64,000 nt of DNA, from NCBI GenBank assembly GCA_964638715.1, contig CAZWZF010000007.1, positions 104,364 to 168,363 on the forward strand, read 5' to 3'. Source of the stretch: JBAXQQ01 sp037131695 (GTDB lineage: Bacteria; Armatimonadota; Hebobacteria; CAIYQO01). The notes under the pieces were generated by a model. That model did no database searches. It was given only the letters and a program-made list of their open reading frames with translations, and was not told where the DNA came from. Below are positions 1 to 9,118 of this stretch, in pieces. Both the position numbers and the translations under genes were made by a program. Positions within the stretch are counted from its first letter, which is position 1. Each line of letters opens with the position of its first letter.

Positions 1-603
1 GCAGGATTTTGTTCATATCAAAATCAGTCTGGAGTTATTGTTGCCGGTAATAAAGGAAACCTGACCGGGGGCTGGCATAGAGCTGTGTGTAATTTAGATA
101 GTTGTGCAACAGCTGGCGGTATGCCCACCGGTAATGCTACAGTGTATTGGATTGTTGAAGGAGATATTAATGGAGTGAATAACGGTGAAGCATCAACATT
201 CCTGGTTCGCAACAGTAGCACAACTGTCGTTGCAGCAGGAGCTGTATATGGAAACTATGGTGCCAACAGCGATTGGTGTGCTGATGCAAAATCAATAGCG
301 ATGTTTGGCACAAATAACTGTACGCCATTATTTTTCCAGAACTCCCCTGGAGATAGTCGTGAAGACAAGCACTATACGTGTAACCTAACCACATTAGTGA
401 CAAGAGATTTTCAGTCATCTTGGACGCATTTTAAAATGTTTGGTACCGGGGGATATGTTTATCTGAAGTATGGAAAGGTTCAGCTAAATTCACGTGCTGA
501 AACAGGTTGGATGGATCCATCTACTTTTGAAGTTGGCGCTCCTTTGCATGATAATTCGCAAAAGTATCTGTTAGTTGCCAATTTGAAATATGCCATAAAG
601 TAG
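1..603 (+). CDS. Unknown beta-rich protein, C-terminal part (5' end outside window)
   Basis: The reading frame is open from base 1 to the TAG at 601-603, so about 200 residues of a gene that starts upstream are visible. I do not recognise a family. The protein has several Cys residues (SDWCADAK, FGTNNC, HYTCNL) and a C-terminal stretch with WTHFKMFG and YVYLKYGK that looks like beta strands. The same C-terminal pattern recurs in the ORF at 808-1041, so this is one of at least two related copies. A surface or secreted role is suggested only by the neighbouring prepilin-like and glycosidase genes. A stem-loop ends the transcript just downstream. Confidence 0.6.
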   Translation, partial: AGFCSYQNQSGVIVAGNKGNLTGGWHRAVCNLDSCATAGGMPTGNATVYWIVEGDINGVNNGEASTFLVRNSSTTVVAAGAVYGNYGANSDWCADAKSIAMFGTNNCTPLFFQNSPGDSREDKHYTCNLTTLVTRDFQSSWTHFKMFGTGGYVYLKYGKVQLNSRAETGWMDPSTFEVGAPLHDNSQKYLLVANLKYAIK

Positions 604-623
604 TCCGAGATTGAAAAGTGCAA

Positions 624-675
624 TTTATCTTCCCCAAGCCTGAGTTTTTATCTGACTTGGGGAAGATAAAATTTT
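624..675 (+). terminator. Stem-loop terminator after the 5' partial gene
   Basis: Two 15-base arms (624-638 and 656-670) are perfect reverse complements around a 17-base loop, followed by ATTTTG. It lies 20 bases after the stop codon of the upstream gene, which fits an intrinsic terminator. The T-run is short, so efficiency is uncertain. Confidence 0.7.
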
Positions 676-807
676 GTGTGCTATTTACGGTAATTGCATA
701 ATTAAATTTAAAGTTTGAAGATAATCTGTCCTGACTTAGGTATCCTCACCGCATTGAGTAACTCACAGGTCTTTTAATAGACCATCAGATACACTATATA
801 TCCAACC

Positions 808-1041
808 ATGCACCCAGAGTCATTGTTTTCGAGACCAGACACAACAAGCCAGAAAACTTCCTGGGTTCATTTTAAAATGGTAGGTTCTGACAGTAAAGTA
901 TACTTCTTGTATGGCTCCACAGTATGGAGTGTAAGCGCATCAAATTGGAACACCATCCGCTACTTCAACCTGGGCGGTGCTAATCATAATAACCAGACCA
1001 AAGTTGTATTAATGGATAAATTAACGTATAGCTCGCTGTAA
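808..1041 (+). pseudogene. Decayed partial copy of the upstream gene's C-terminus
   Basis: This 77-residue ORF aligns with the last ~60 residues of the gene ending at 603: SWVHFKMVG against SWTHFKMFG, KVYFLYG against YVYLKYG, then NNQTKVVLMDKLTY against NSQKYLLVANLKY. It has no recognisable ribosome binding site and its frame is closed by a TAG at 778-780. It is therefore best read as the remnant of a tandem duplication that lost its N-terminal part. It could still be a small expressed protein; I think this less likely. Confidence 0.5.
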
Positions 1042-1098
1042 TTTTTAGAAGCTAAAAAGATTATATACGTTGCAATGAGTATTGATATTTAAGTCATA

Positions 1099-1126
1099 AA
1101 GGGCGGGTTTAGAACCCGCCCTTACA
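1099..1126. repeat. Palindromic repeat, copy 1 (AAGGGCGGGTT family)
   Basis: A perfect 11-base palindrome, AAGGGCGGGTT-TAG-AACCCGCCCTT, followed by ACA. The identical 28-base sequence recurs at 51342-51369, so it is a dispersed repeat. It sits between convergent genes here and could also act as a bidirectional terminator. Confidence 0.75.
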
Positions 1127-1140
1127 GTATGTATATATAA

Positions 1141-1163
1141 GTATGTATGTATGTATGTATGTA
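1141..1163. repeat. (GTAT)n microsatellite
   Basis: Nearly six perfect GTAT units lie 11 bases from the stop codon of the minus-strand gene ending at 1175. The tract could vary in length by slippage, but it lies 3' of both flanking genes and is not placed to control expression. Confidence 0.8.
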
Positions 1164-1174
1164 TTATTTGATGT

Positions 1175-4100
1175 TTATTTTATCGCCAGTGCCATAATGC
1201 AGCCATCTGAAAGGGCTACTACCAGATTGTTTTTAATCCAGATGATGCCGGAAATGTCTTGCGGGAGTATCTGTTGGGTTTTCAGGTTGCCTGCGGCGTC
1301 GAATACCTGCAATGCGCCACCCCAATAGCCGACCGCGGTTAGTGTATTTGCAGTGGCGAGTGTCTTTGCTACTTTATCAGGCAGGAGTTTTTCCTTTAGC
1401 AAGGCAGATAGATTGACTGGCTGTTTCGTTAATGTTGGGATGATATCCATGGTTTTTTGTCCGGTAATCTTGCCGGCAGCGTCGATAGTTACCTGTGAAC
1501 CATCAAGGCAAAGAGCAATCAGCTTCCCGTTCTCTTCTTTTAATGCTGCGGCGCGGTCGGGCAATACATTCTGCCAGGCTATTGCTGCTTCGGGGATAAG
1601 TTTTGCAGTTTTTACAGGTTCAACCTTGGCAGTAGTTGGCATTGCCAGTGGTGTTAAGGGGTCTAATCCCGAAGCCATATCATAGAGGGTACCGACTGCT
1701 TCAGCCATTCCCTGCGCGTCATAAGCGATAGCCGTGATGGATTCTGTCTGTTGTTTTACCACATCGCTTTGCCATGCCAGGTATCCGCGTCCTGCACCCG
1801 GAAAAGATTTCGCGTCGGGTTTATACGGCAATACCGGCCCCCACTGGGTTGTATTTACGATGCCGTTTATCAATTCATTATCTTTGGGGTTTCCTAATAG
1901 GATGGATGTTCCCGGTACATTAAAACCACCGGGACCTGCCCAGGCTGCTTTTCCTTCAGCGGGAATTGGTTCTGGTCCTTTCACATCAGCAGCTTTAACA
2001 ATAGTGCATCGTACTCCCCAGGGCTTTAGAATATCAGCCAAACGGTCTGCGACGGCATTATCATAATCGCTGCTGCCTTTGACAATGGTGATATCTTTGT
2101 TAGTGCGGAAGAAACGATAGATGTTTTCCCTGTCGTTTCCAAAAAATACCGCGCGCTGGGTGGCACCGGCAAGTGTTCCGCATTGTGTTGCCGGTTTATA
2201 AGAAAATTTCGCAGAACCTTTGCTGTTATTCAGCAATTCGGTAACTTCTATTGTCCATTGCCCTGATGGGTCATTGGCTGCCAACGGCAGATTAAGCGTA
2301 CAGATGCCATCTTCAATAGCGCGGTAAATATCGTAGCGTATACCACCCAGCGGGTCGATTAGTTTTACCTGCAAAGGTGCGGAGCCAACCAGAATTTTAC
2401 CCTTGGTATCCACCAGGGTTGTATTTATTTTCACATGAAGCGGGTTTTGCGCCACGGTAAAGTCTTTAAATAAAACCGGGGTTCCAATCTGCACACCGCC
2501 GATAGGTCGGTCAGTTCGTGCGAAAGCGCGCATTTCACCGGCACCGAAGCGGAATTTGCCGACAATTGCCTCACGGGCAGCACCAAACTCGATGACGTTA
2601 CCGCCACGTACAGCATCATATACTGGCCGTCCATCATTAGGCAAAACAATGGTCGCTTGCGCCGCTTTGATCGCGTTCATATCTTCAATTTTTTCCAGTC
2701 TGGTTTCATCCGGCGTGGCATTTACAGCAAACAGATACTCAATATCCCCGTATGCCTGCCGGGAGCCAATAATGGTTGAAAGGCTGCATTCATAAATAGG
2801 CTGAATGCCGATTTCTTTGCATCGTGCAGCCAATGCCTGTGATAACTTTTCTGCTTCTTTGAAATATGCGCCAGGGCGGCGTGCCAACAGTCCTTTTACA
2901 CGTCCTGTTTCACCAGGATTAGCAAACGCTTTGGCTGCTATCTGGTTAACGGTCAACGGTGCTTCTGCTCCCAGCATTTTTGCGCCTTTTATTTTTACGG
3001 TGCAGTCATCAGTGAGAAAAACGATGCCGCCGCCAGCGATATATTCTTCTACAGATGATAATACTTTAGGATCCAGCGATTCCACCCCGGTAATAATAAG
3101 GGCCTTGTGGTTTGCCGCCACGGTGCCATCCATGATATCTTCTTCCACAACCGGGAATAGCGGGATATGTGCCATTTTGCTGGCAAAATAGAGTTCCAGC
3201 AAACGTTCATGCTGGCCGGGAAAGTCCTGGAAGTTCATCATATTTTTAACTTGAGCATTGATATTTTGCGACATCGAGTAGAGTACCGCCACCTCGCTGC
3301 GGGTAACTGGCATAGTGTTGAATACAGTACCCAATCGCGCCATCATTTTATTGGTTTCCACCACGCCATCTGCAGATGCCAATTTGTACGGGTCATGGGC
3401 GGCATTAGGCGGTTTGCAGATGCCTTGCAAATTTGTAATGAAAGAAAGGTTCTGCTCCAGTCGGTATAACTGCGGGTTCATGTCCCACCAGGTTGGCAGA
3501 TACCAGGTAGGTTTTTGCAGGTCGCGCATACGTCCCATTTCCTGGTAAAATGCCTGGTTCAGAAATCCGCCGGCGTAATCGTCGTACCCGCCGTGGCCGC
3601 TTATAACACTCAGGTTGCGTGCGATATTAAAGTAATACCCGTCGCCAAAGGCATGCCAGCCATAAACAGTTTGGGTAGCCGAGATAAAATCAGGCCGAAT
3701 AAGGCTTACACCATAGGCGGCATCCTTCCAGGCAGCCTGCATGAAGGATTGTTTCCAGCGTACAAAATCAGCCCATTGGGCGATTTTTTCTGGATTATCC
3801 GGCTTTACATCATTATATTGCAGAGCCTCTTTATCGAAAGAAGATTTAAATGCGCGGTCCTGGGCGGGGACATTATGCCCGGTAAATTCTTTAGTTCTGG
3901 GATTATTCCACCATGTCAGACCTGGCTCATCATAGAAATGGACGCCAATGGCATTTGGGGTGGTGCGGTCTTTCAATGCTTCGCGTTCTACCCGCGCTCT
4001 TCCACTTGTTAAAACATAGGGGTCAGACCAGTCGCATTCCAACCGCATATCCATTTGATGCGCTCCACCCTGGGTGCAGCAGCGCATATAATCAATGCCG

Positions 4101-4609
4101 CCGCGAATATTAGCATTCTGGTCATGTCCACCATAACTCGCGTAAACCAGGTTAAAACCCATGCTGTTTTCCCCAAGGATAGTCTGTGCCGCACCATTTG
4201 TTGGACAACCCCAGTCGATAGTGCGAAAGGTGCTCTTGCGCAAGTGGCTATAAACCTCAATCTTTTGTTGTGCGGTCGCGTCATTCACACTCACATCAAC
4301 AGCATAATTTCCCGGTCGCAGCAGCCATCCGTTTAAATGAAGATGTTCGGTAGTACGCGCTTCCGTACCAGCCAGTGGTACTGCATTTACCGGAAATGTG
4401 AAAACCATCTTGCCGGTATCTTCACCTGATAACGTCATGATTAGATTATCTGCCGCCAATGCCTGGGTATCACTGCGCACCACGGACAAATCAATTTGCT
4501 CGTTAGTTTGATACGCAACGCGTCCAAGAGGAAGTAAAATTTGTACTTGCACTGCTTGTGATGCTGTTATAAATAAGACCAGCAGCAGTATGGTTAGAAA
4601 ACGGGACAT
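1175..4609 (-). CDS. Secreted protein with beta-galactosidase-trimerisation-like domain (glycosidase-like)
   Basis: 1144 residues. ATG at 4609 is preferred over upstream in-frame starts because it follows TAAGGAGA and begins a clear signal peptide (MSRFLTILLLVLFITASQA). Residues ~20-120 look like a beta-sandwich. Residues ~125-430 may be a glycosidase barrel, with an acidic motif HFYDEP (Glu228) of the kind found at catalytic positions in clan A glycosidases. Residues ~437-545 (VAVLYSMSQ, ALIITGVESLD, YIAGGGIVFLTDD) resemble the glutamine-amidotransferase-like trimerisation domain of GH42 beta-galactosidases. The last ~100 residues look like fragments of a beta-propeller. The likely role is extracellular or periplasmic glycan breakdown; substrate unknown. 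The exact GH family is not established. Confidence 0.65.
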   Translation of the reverse strand: MSRFLTILLLVLFITASQAVQVQILLPLGRVAYQTNEQIDLSVVRSDTQALAADNLIMTLSGEDTGKMVFTFPVNAVPLAGTEARTTEHLHLNGWLLRPGNYAVDVSVNDATAQQKIEVYSHLRKSTFRTIDWGCPTNGAAQTILGENSMGFNLVYASYGGHDQNANIRGGIDYMRCCTQGGAHQMDMRLECDWSDPYVLTSGRARVEREALKDRTTPNAIGVHFYDEPGLTWWNNPRTKEFTGHNVPAQDRAFKSSFDKEALQYNDVKPDNPEKIAQWADFVRWKQSFMQAAWKDAAYGVSLIRPDFISATQTVYGWHAFGDGYYFNIARNLSVISGHGGYDDYAGGFLNQAFYQEMGRMRDLQKPTWYLPTWWDMNPQLYRLEQNLSFITNLQGICKPPNAAHDPYKLASADGVVETNKMMARLGTVFNTMPVTRSEVAVLYSMSQNINAQVKNMMNFQDFPGQHERLLELYFASKMAHIPLFPVVEEDIMDGTVAANHKALIITGVESLDPKVLSSVEEYIAGGGIVFLTDDCTVKIKGAKMLGAEAPLTVNQIAAKAFANPGETGRVKGLLARRPGAYFKEAEKLSQALAARCKEIGIQPIYECSLSTIIGSRQAYGDIEYLFAVNATPDETRLEKIEDMNAIKAAQATIVLPNDGRPVYDAVRGGNVIEFGAAREAIVGKFRFGAGEMRAFARTDRPIGGVQIGTPVLFKDFTVAQNPLHVKINTTLVDTKGKILVGSAPLQVKLIDPLGGIRYDIYRAIEDGICTLNLPLAANDPSGQWTIEVTELLNNSKGSAKFSYKPATQCGTLAGATQRAVFFGNDRENIYRFFRTNKDITIVKGSSDYDNAVADRLADILKPWGVRCTIVKAADVKGPEPIPAEGKAAWAGPGGFNVPGTSILLGNPKDNELINGIVNTTQWGPVLPYKPDAKSFPGAGRGYLAWQSDVVKQQTESITAIAYDAQGMAEAVGTLYDMASGLDPLTPLAMPTTAKVEPVKTAKLIPEAAIAWQNVLPDRAAALKEENGKLIALCLDGSQVTIDAAGKITGQKTMDIIPTLTKQPVNLSALLKEKLLPDKVAKTLATANTLTAVGYWGGALQVFDAAGNLKTQQILPQDISGIIWIKNNLVVALSDGCIMALAIK

Positions 4610-4707
4610 GGTTTTTCTCCTTAAATTCGTATTAACTTTAAGCAATTGCAAAACCTGCCAATTACAGCGTGGTGTTGTCGTGTATTCTCTCTTCGAGTAA
4701 GGGAAAG

Positions 4708-4757
4708 GACGTCTTCGGCTTAGGATAACAAATTTGTAAATTATGTCCGAAGACGTC
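4708..4757. repeat. Hairpin between prepilin-like gene and glycosidase-like gene
   Basis: GACGTCTTCGG (4708-4718) pairs perfectly with CCGAAGACGTC (4747-4757) around a 28-base AT-rich loop. It lies in the 183-base gap between two minus-strand genes, after the stop of the upstream one. It may end or attenuate transcription, although no clear T-run follows on the minus strand. Confidence 0.5.
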
Positions 4758-4792
4758 ATCGCAATTTCGCGATACACGCGACCAGTTTCATG

Positions 4793-6211
4793 TTATTTGG
4801 TTAAAGTTCCAAATATTTGTAATTCAGTCAGTTCCCTCGTGACGGCGCACGTTCCCCAGGAGAGGCGGAAATACGATGCATTCAGATCCTGCCCGGTAGG
4901 AGCAGTAAAGATGATATTTCCATATTTAGGTGCAGTATTCTTCCATAGCCATCCTACGTCGGCACCAACTACATCTGTAGTATAAGGGCCCCACACCGTG
5001 TACCAATTCGTCCCGTCTTTTGAAAGTTCGATTTTCGGACTGGCCAGTACACCAGAGGTGTCAATGTTCGTAATCATGGCACCCGTTATTAGATATGACT
5101 TCGAAAACTTAAACGTCACATTTCCGGGTGTACCAGAAGGCTTTGTTTGTCCACCGGCCTGCCGGTCCCACCATGATACATTATAGCCACTTCCGGAGAC
5201 CGACATTTTCGTGTCTTCTTCATATAGAATATTGAAAGTGCCATCTATCGCTACTGGTTCACCTTTTGCCGCATAGGCATACAAGCGACCAATTTCTAAA
5301 GTTCCATTACCGGTACCGCCTGTTTCAGAAAGGTCAATATAGTTGCTTAAACGAGGCGGACCTGCGGATGTAAGCAGATTACCATTATAATAACCACCAG
5401 TAGAGTTGCCTGTACTTGTCCATAATACACCAGCCTGGTCGCTGATAGTAACACCCTTGGGGGATTCATTTTCGTTTCTGAATTGAATACCCAGTTTGCC
5501 AAGAACCAATGGTTCGCTAAATGTAAAACGACATGATTGGGTTCCCGTACCTGCAGAATTAAATCGCCAACAGTTTCCGCCGATTGCTTCATAATCTTGC
5601 ATTTTAACAGGATCGCCATTTGTTGCTGATGTACTCCAGTAGTATGTTCCATCTGGTTTCCAGCGTCCCAGGAAATTTACTTTAGTCGAGTCGGTGAATA
5701 AATCGCCGGCAATTGTTCTTGACAGGGTAAACTCGGCGTGTCCATCTGCAAAACTCGCTATCCACTTGCCACTATGGCGCGCATCGTAATCTCCATAAGA
5801 ATATGCGATATTCTGCGCAGTTGTTGCAGTAGCATCATGTTTGCCATCAGCAGTTATGACCAATGCTGCCGGATTATCAAATGAGCCTATCGACTTATTG
5901 GCAAACTGGGCACTGTAAACGTAACCATTTGGGGTAGATTTGCCAGCAGTCGGGCATATCAATACACCCGGGTCAACTTTAATATCAGCCCAAACAGTTT
6001 CACCAGGCAGAGTTTCTTCATGATCCTGAGCATAGATTTGGATTGAGGCGGCTATTTGCCTCTGGTTGCTTAAACAAGTCGTGGCTCTTGCCTTTTCACG
6101 GGCGCGGGCAAATACTGGGAATAGAATTGCGGCGAGGATTGCAATAATGGCAATCACGACCAGCAATTCAATCAGCGTAAAGCCAACACGGGAACGAGAA
6201 GTGGTAAACAT
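4793..6211 (-). CDS. Prepilin-like protein with H-X9-DG motif and large C-terminal binding-like region
   Basis: 472 residues. A type IV prepilin/pseudopilin leader (RVGFTLIELLVVIAIIAIL) leads into LFPVFARAREKAR, typical of the abundant H-X9-DG proteins of Armatimonadota and Planctomycetota. The motif itself is exact: His, nine residues, then Asp-Gly in RHSGKWIASFADGH. Beyond ~residue 165 lies an additional ~300-residue beta-rich region with two parts; the second (NWYTVWGPY, SYFRLSWG, ELTELQIFG) resembles a discoidin (F5/8 type C) fold. The protein is probably processed by a prepilin peptidase and displayed at the cell surface. The start is supported by AAAGGAGA upstream, and a promoter is visible at 6266-6294. 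Confidence 0.8.
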   Translation of the reverse strand: MFTTSRSRVGFTLIELLVVIAIIAILAAILFPVFARAREKARATTCLSNQRQIAASIQIYAQDHEETLPGETVWADIKVDPGVLICPTAGKSTPNGYVYSAQFANKSIGSFDNPAALVITADGKHDATATTAQNIAYSYGDYDARHSGKWIASFADGHAEFTLSRTIAGDLFTDSTKVNFLGRWKPDGTYYWSTSATNGDPVKMQDYEAIGGNCWRFNSAGTGTQSCRFTFSEPLVLGKLGIQFRNENESPKGVTISDQAGVLWTSTGNSTGGYYNGNLLTSAGPPRLSNYIDLSETGGTGNGTLEIGRLYAYAAKGEPVAIDGTFNILYEEDTKMSVSGSGYNVSWWDRQAGGQTKPSGTPGNVTFKFSKSYLITGAMITNIDTSGVLASPKIELSKDGTNWYTVWGPYTTDVVGADVGWLWKNTAPKYGNIIFTAPTGQDLNASYFRLSWGTCAVTRELTELQIFGTLTK

Positions 6212-6265
6212 AATTTTCTCCTTTAACGACGTTTGTCTAAATGTATATTTTTATTTAGATAGTAA

Positions 6266-6294
6266 ATAATATCAAGAGGTATGCAAAAAGTCAA
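6266..6294 (-). promoter_or_regulatory. Sigma70-type promoter of the prepilin-like gene
   Basis: Read on the minus strand: TTGACT (6294-6289), a 17-base spacer, then TATTAT (6271-6266). It lies 55 bases upstream of the ATG at 6211. Confidence 0.6.
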
Positions 6295-6376
6295 TAGTTT
6301 TTTTGTGAAAATTGTATTAAATAATATCGTTTAATTAGATGAAGGGGTAGCTTTTATTGAAGGTATTTTTATATAT

Positions 6377-6402
6377 ACGGAACGCCGGGGACGGCGTTCC
6401 GT
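6377..6402. repeat. Short intergenic palindrome
   Basis: ACGGAACGCCG (6377-6387) and CGGCGTTCCGT (6392-6402) form an 11-bp stem in the gap between two minus-strand genes. It is similar in style to the other palindromes of the window, but no second copy was seen. It may terminate the gene ending at 6439. Confidence 0.5.
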
Positions 6403-6438
6403 ACAAGTCAAATTCGATTACATCGCATGCCAGTTACT

Positions 6439-7575
6439 TTACTCAATCGGTATAACTGGCATGTTGACCATCATATTATCCATCATTTTGCCGCCCAGCA
6501 TTACGCTGAAGGTGGTTTTTGTTTGTACCCGGGGAAGCGGTTGGGTGCCATCAAGGGCGGTGGCGGGACCATAGCCAATCATGCGCATGTTTACCACGTC
6601 GCAATCCTTGAAAATGCCTGCTGGTACTGTCACGGTTACCTGTTCCGGTCCCATGAACTTTTTATCTTTTACGTCATTTATAACATCTGCCATCTGCAGG
6701 TAATCCCACGCCATGTCCGGTTCGGTGCGCACCTCAGCGGAGTTCCACATTATCAGGGTAGTGGTTCCCTGCATTCCGATGATTTGAGCATAGTATCCTA
6801 AAATCCCCGGCACGGCATCCCATTTGAAGGTGATTGCCTTGTCCAAAGGAATCTTTGCGCTAAATTTCGGACTGCTCATTTTTATTGGTGCCAAAAAGTT
6901 CACTTCTTGTGGCACGGTTATGTCGACATTGCCGGTGTAGTTGGTGGTCAGTGAATATTTCCCCTGCAAAACCGCGTCTTTTCTAACTGTTCCCGGCTGA
7001 TTTTCTGCCGGCCAGTAGCCGGTGGTCCAGTTCGGTTTGTAGTAATAGCTGGACTTTTTCTCCGCCTGCTTTGCAGCTTCCCGCATCATCGCTTTCTGTT
7101 CCGGGGTTAAATCTTTAAAGCTAAATATCTCTGGCTGACCGGTTTTCACCTTTTCTGATGAACCCCAGTAACGCTTGATGGTGAAATCAGGTAGTTGTAA
7201 ATCCGGGTTTTTCGGGTCAGCGGTTCCCTTTTCCGGTTCGGGCCGATACAGGGAAAGGTTCATAGTTTTCCCCAATTTCAATCCATCAGGAATCGCGATT
7301 GATGCTGTCGCATCAGGCTTTGCAATTGATGGCGACCATAATCGAACGCTCAACAACCGCTGCGGTCCCATTAGCGATGACATTCCAGGCATTGCACCAC
7401 CCGGCATCATCTCATAAACTTTTGGATCAATATCCGGCATATCCGGCATATCCGGCATCCCCACCATTTTAGTAGATGAAGTTTCTGCAAAAATCCCCAG
7501 ATAAGCCTGGTTTTCTACAGCAACGGCGAAAGAAGACAATATCGCCATGAATAATCCAATAATAAGTAATCGCAT
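6439..7575 (-). CDS. Exported protein of unknown function
   Basis: 378 residues from ATG 7575, which follows TTGGAGG at good spacing. The N-terminus is a signal peptide (MRLLIIGLFMAILSSFAVA). Near residue 40 there is a Met/Pro/Asp-rich repeat (GMPDMPDMPDIDP), followed by MMPGGAMPGM. The rest looks beta-rich, including KAITFKWDAVPGILGYYAQI, which resembles a fibronectin III-like strand pattern. I recognise no catalytic motif. An envelope or extracellular location is the only supported inference. Confidence 0.7.
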   Translation of the reverse strand: MRLLIIGLFMAILSSFAVAVENQAYLGIFAETSSTKMVGMPDMPDMPDIDPKVYEMMPGGAMPGMSSLMGPQRLLSVRLWSPSIAKPDATASIAIPDGLKLGKTMNLSLYRPEPEKGTADPKNPDLQLPDFTIKRYWGSSEKVKTGQPEIFSFKDLTPEQKAMMREAAKQAEKKSSYYYKPNWTTGYWPAENQPGTVRKDAVLQGKYSLTTNYTGNVDITVPQEVNFLAPIKMSSPKFSAKIPLDKAITFKWDAVPGILGYYAQIIGMQGTTTLIMWNSAEVRTEPDMAWDYLQMADVINDVKDKKFMGPEQVTVTVPAGIFKDCDVVNMRMIGYGPATALDGTQPLPRVQTKTTFSVMLGGKMMDNMMVNMPVIPIE

Positions 7576-7915
7576 GTCAAAATCCTCCAATTTTAGATAG
7601 GTTATATTATACACCCAAGGTGGGAAATTTGGTAGTGGGAGATGACGGAATTGCAAATTGTAAATGGCAAAACCTGTTTTTTAATTAATAAACCGGTATT
7701 TTAAAAGCCCCTCCCCGGATGAAGAGGGGAAGAACGACTTTCAGGGACTGACACCGAGTGGCGAAGCCATGATGGTGTCTGTCCCATCTGGTTTCAAAAG
7801 CGTCTATATTTTTCTACTTTTACAACCATTTAACAGCCAAAATAAGCGCACCTGAAGGAATATTGATATAGATTGTAGAAGTTAATGAAAGCTTATTGCA
7901 AAATAAAGGCTTTTC
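7576..7915. other. 340-base spacer with extended REP-like element
   Basis: This gap separates divergent genes. It contains an extended copy of the GGGACTGACACC repeat family (7703-7787) and an AT-rich stretch before mreB. No open frame with coding character was seen. Confidence 0.6.
7703..7787 (+). repeat. REP-like family 1, extended copy A
   Basis: The core GGGACTGACACC...GGTGTCTGTCCC (7744-7785) folds as an imperfect hairpin. It is preceded by a second hairpin (CCCCTCCCC...GAGGGG). The same two-hairpin arrangement recurs at 35479-35580; core-only copies are at 10449, 34254 and 41891. Confidence 0.8.
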
Positions 7916-8944
7916 ATGTTTCGTTTTTTTGGCAGTGTTTCACCACTCGGTATCGACCTTGGCACCTCCAACGTCCTGGTATTTCACCAGGGGCGGGTGG
8001 TTATGTGCGAGTCGGCGGTGGTGGCGGTCAACCGGAATGACAACAAAATATCTGCTATAGGTGAAGAAGCAAGGCAGATGCTGGGGCGCACCCCCGGCAA
8101 TATTCGCGCCATCAGCCCATTGCAGGAAGGGGTTATTTCGAATTATTCCGCTGCTGTCGGATTGATGCGGCGCATTATAAACACTCATTGCGGCAAGGGA
8201 CGCATGGTTCACCCAAATATGGCGCTGGTTTTGCCTTGCGGTGCTACCGGGGTAGAAAAACGTGCAGTGCTGGATATGGCGCATGATGCCGGTGCCGGCC
8301 GCGCCTACCCTATTTGCGCGCCGGTGGCGGCGGCTATCGGGGCAGGTTTGCAGGTATCGCTGCCGCAGGGAAACATGATCGTGGATATCGGCGGCGGCAT
8401 TACCGATATCGGTGTGGTGTCGCTGGGCGGCATGGTAACATCGGCGTCAGCACGCATCGGCGGCATTCATTTTGACGAATTTATTTCGCGATATTTGCGC
8501 CGCGAATATAATCTGGTCATAAATGACGGCCTTGCAGAGGAAATTAAAATTAGAATCGGCACCGCCGACCAGTGGTTTGAAGGCGACGAAGTGATGGAAG
8601 TTCGCGGCCGCGACCTGGTGAATGGTATGCCGAGAACAGTAAAAATGCGTGCCGGCGAGGTGCGCGAAGCGATATTGGAACCGCTGTCGCTAATCGCCGA
8701 GAAAATTTGCGGAGTATTGGAAGAAACTCCGCCGGAACTCGCGGCGGATATCATGGAAAACGGCATCACCCTCACCGGCGGTGGCGCGCTGCTGCGCGGC
8801 ATAGACATCTTCATCACTCGCCGAACCGGAATAAAATCTATCATTGCTCCCGACCCCATCAGTTGCGCCGCCATCGGCGCCGGCAAATACATCGAATCGG
8901 TAAAGAAAACTGAAGACGAAGTAGAAAGCCTGGAAATGGCGTGA
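7916..8944 (+). CDS. mreB: MreB-family actin-like protein (rod-shape determination), atypical active site
   Basis: 342 residues. It contains phosphate-1 GIDLGTSN (12-19), phosphate-2 VDIGGGITDIG (~156-166) and the adenosine motif LTGGGALLRG, plus the family stretch MEVRGRDLVNGMP and ETPPELAADIM. MreB forms membrane-associated filaments that direct cell-wall elongation. Two oddities: the usual EEP before AAAIGAG is CAP (Cys134-Ala135), and the usual GGGTTE is GGGITD. Both touch residues linked to ATP hydrolysis. The gene is monocistronic, without mreC or mreD beside it, so it may be a paralogue. Start chosen at ATG 7916 after AAAGG. Confidence 0.88.
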   Translation: MFRFFGSVSPLGIDLGTSNVLVFHQGRVVMCESAVVAVNRNDNKISAIGEEARQMLGRTPGNIRAISPLQEGVISNYSAAVGLMRRIINTHCGKGRMVHPNMALVLPCGATGVEKRAVLDMAHDAGAGRAYPICAPVAAAIGAGLQVSLPQGNMIVDIGGGITDIGVVSLGGMVTSASARIGGIHFDEFISRYLRREYNLVINDGLAEEIKIRIGTADQWFEGDEVMEVRGRDLVNGMPRTVKMRAGEVREAILEPLSLIAEKICGVLEETPPELAADIMENGITLTGGGALLRGIDIFITRRTGIKSIIAPDPISCAAIGAGKYIESVKKTEDEVESLEMA

Positions 8945-9118
8945 TGAGCAACAGGTAAAAATAAATGTTTTCTGGTAAAACCAACCATTTTTTATAAAAA
9001 ATAGTAAAATATATGCAACTGATTGTTTAATAGATAGATATAACCTATTAGTAATTATAAAATCAATATGCGGGATTAATCGTGTGTCTCTTTTGACACA
9101 TATTTTAAGGAGCATAAT

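Noticed and set aside
1141..1163. GTAT microsatellite as a phase-variation switch
   Set aside because: It lies downstream of both neighbouring genes, outside promoters and reading frames.
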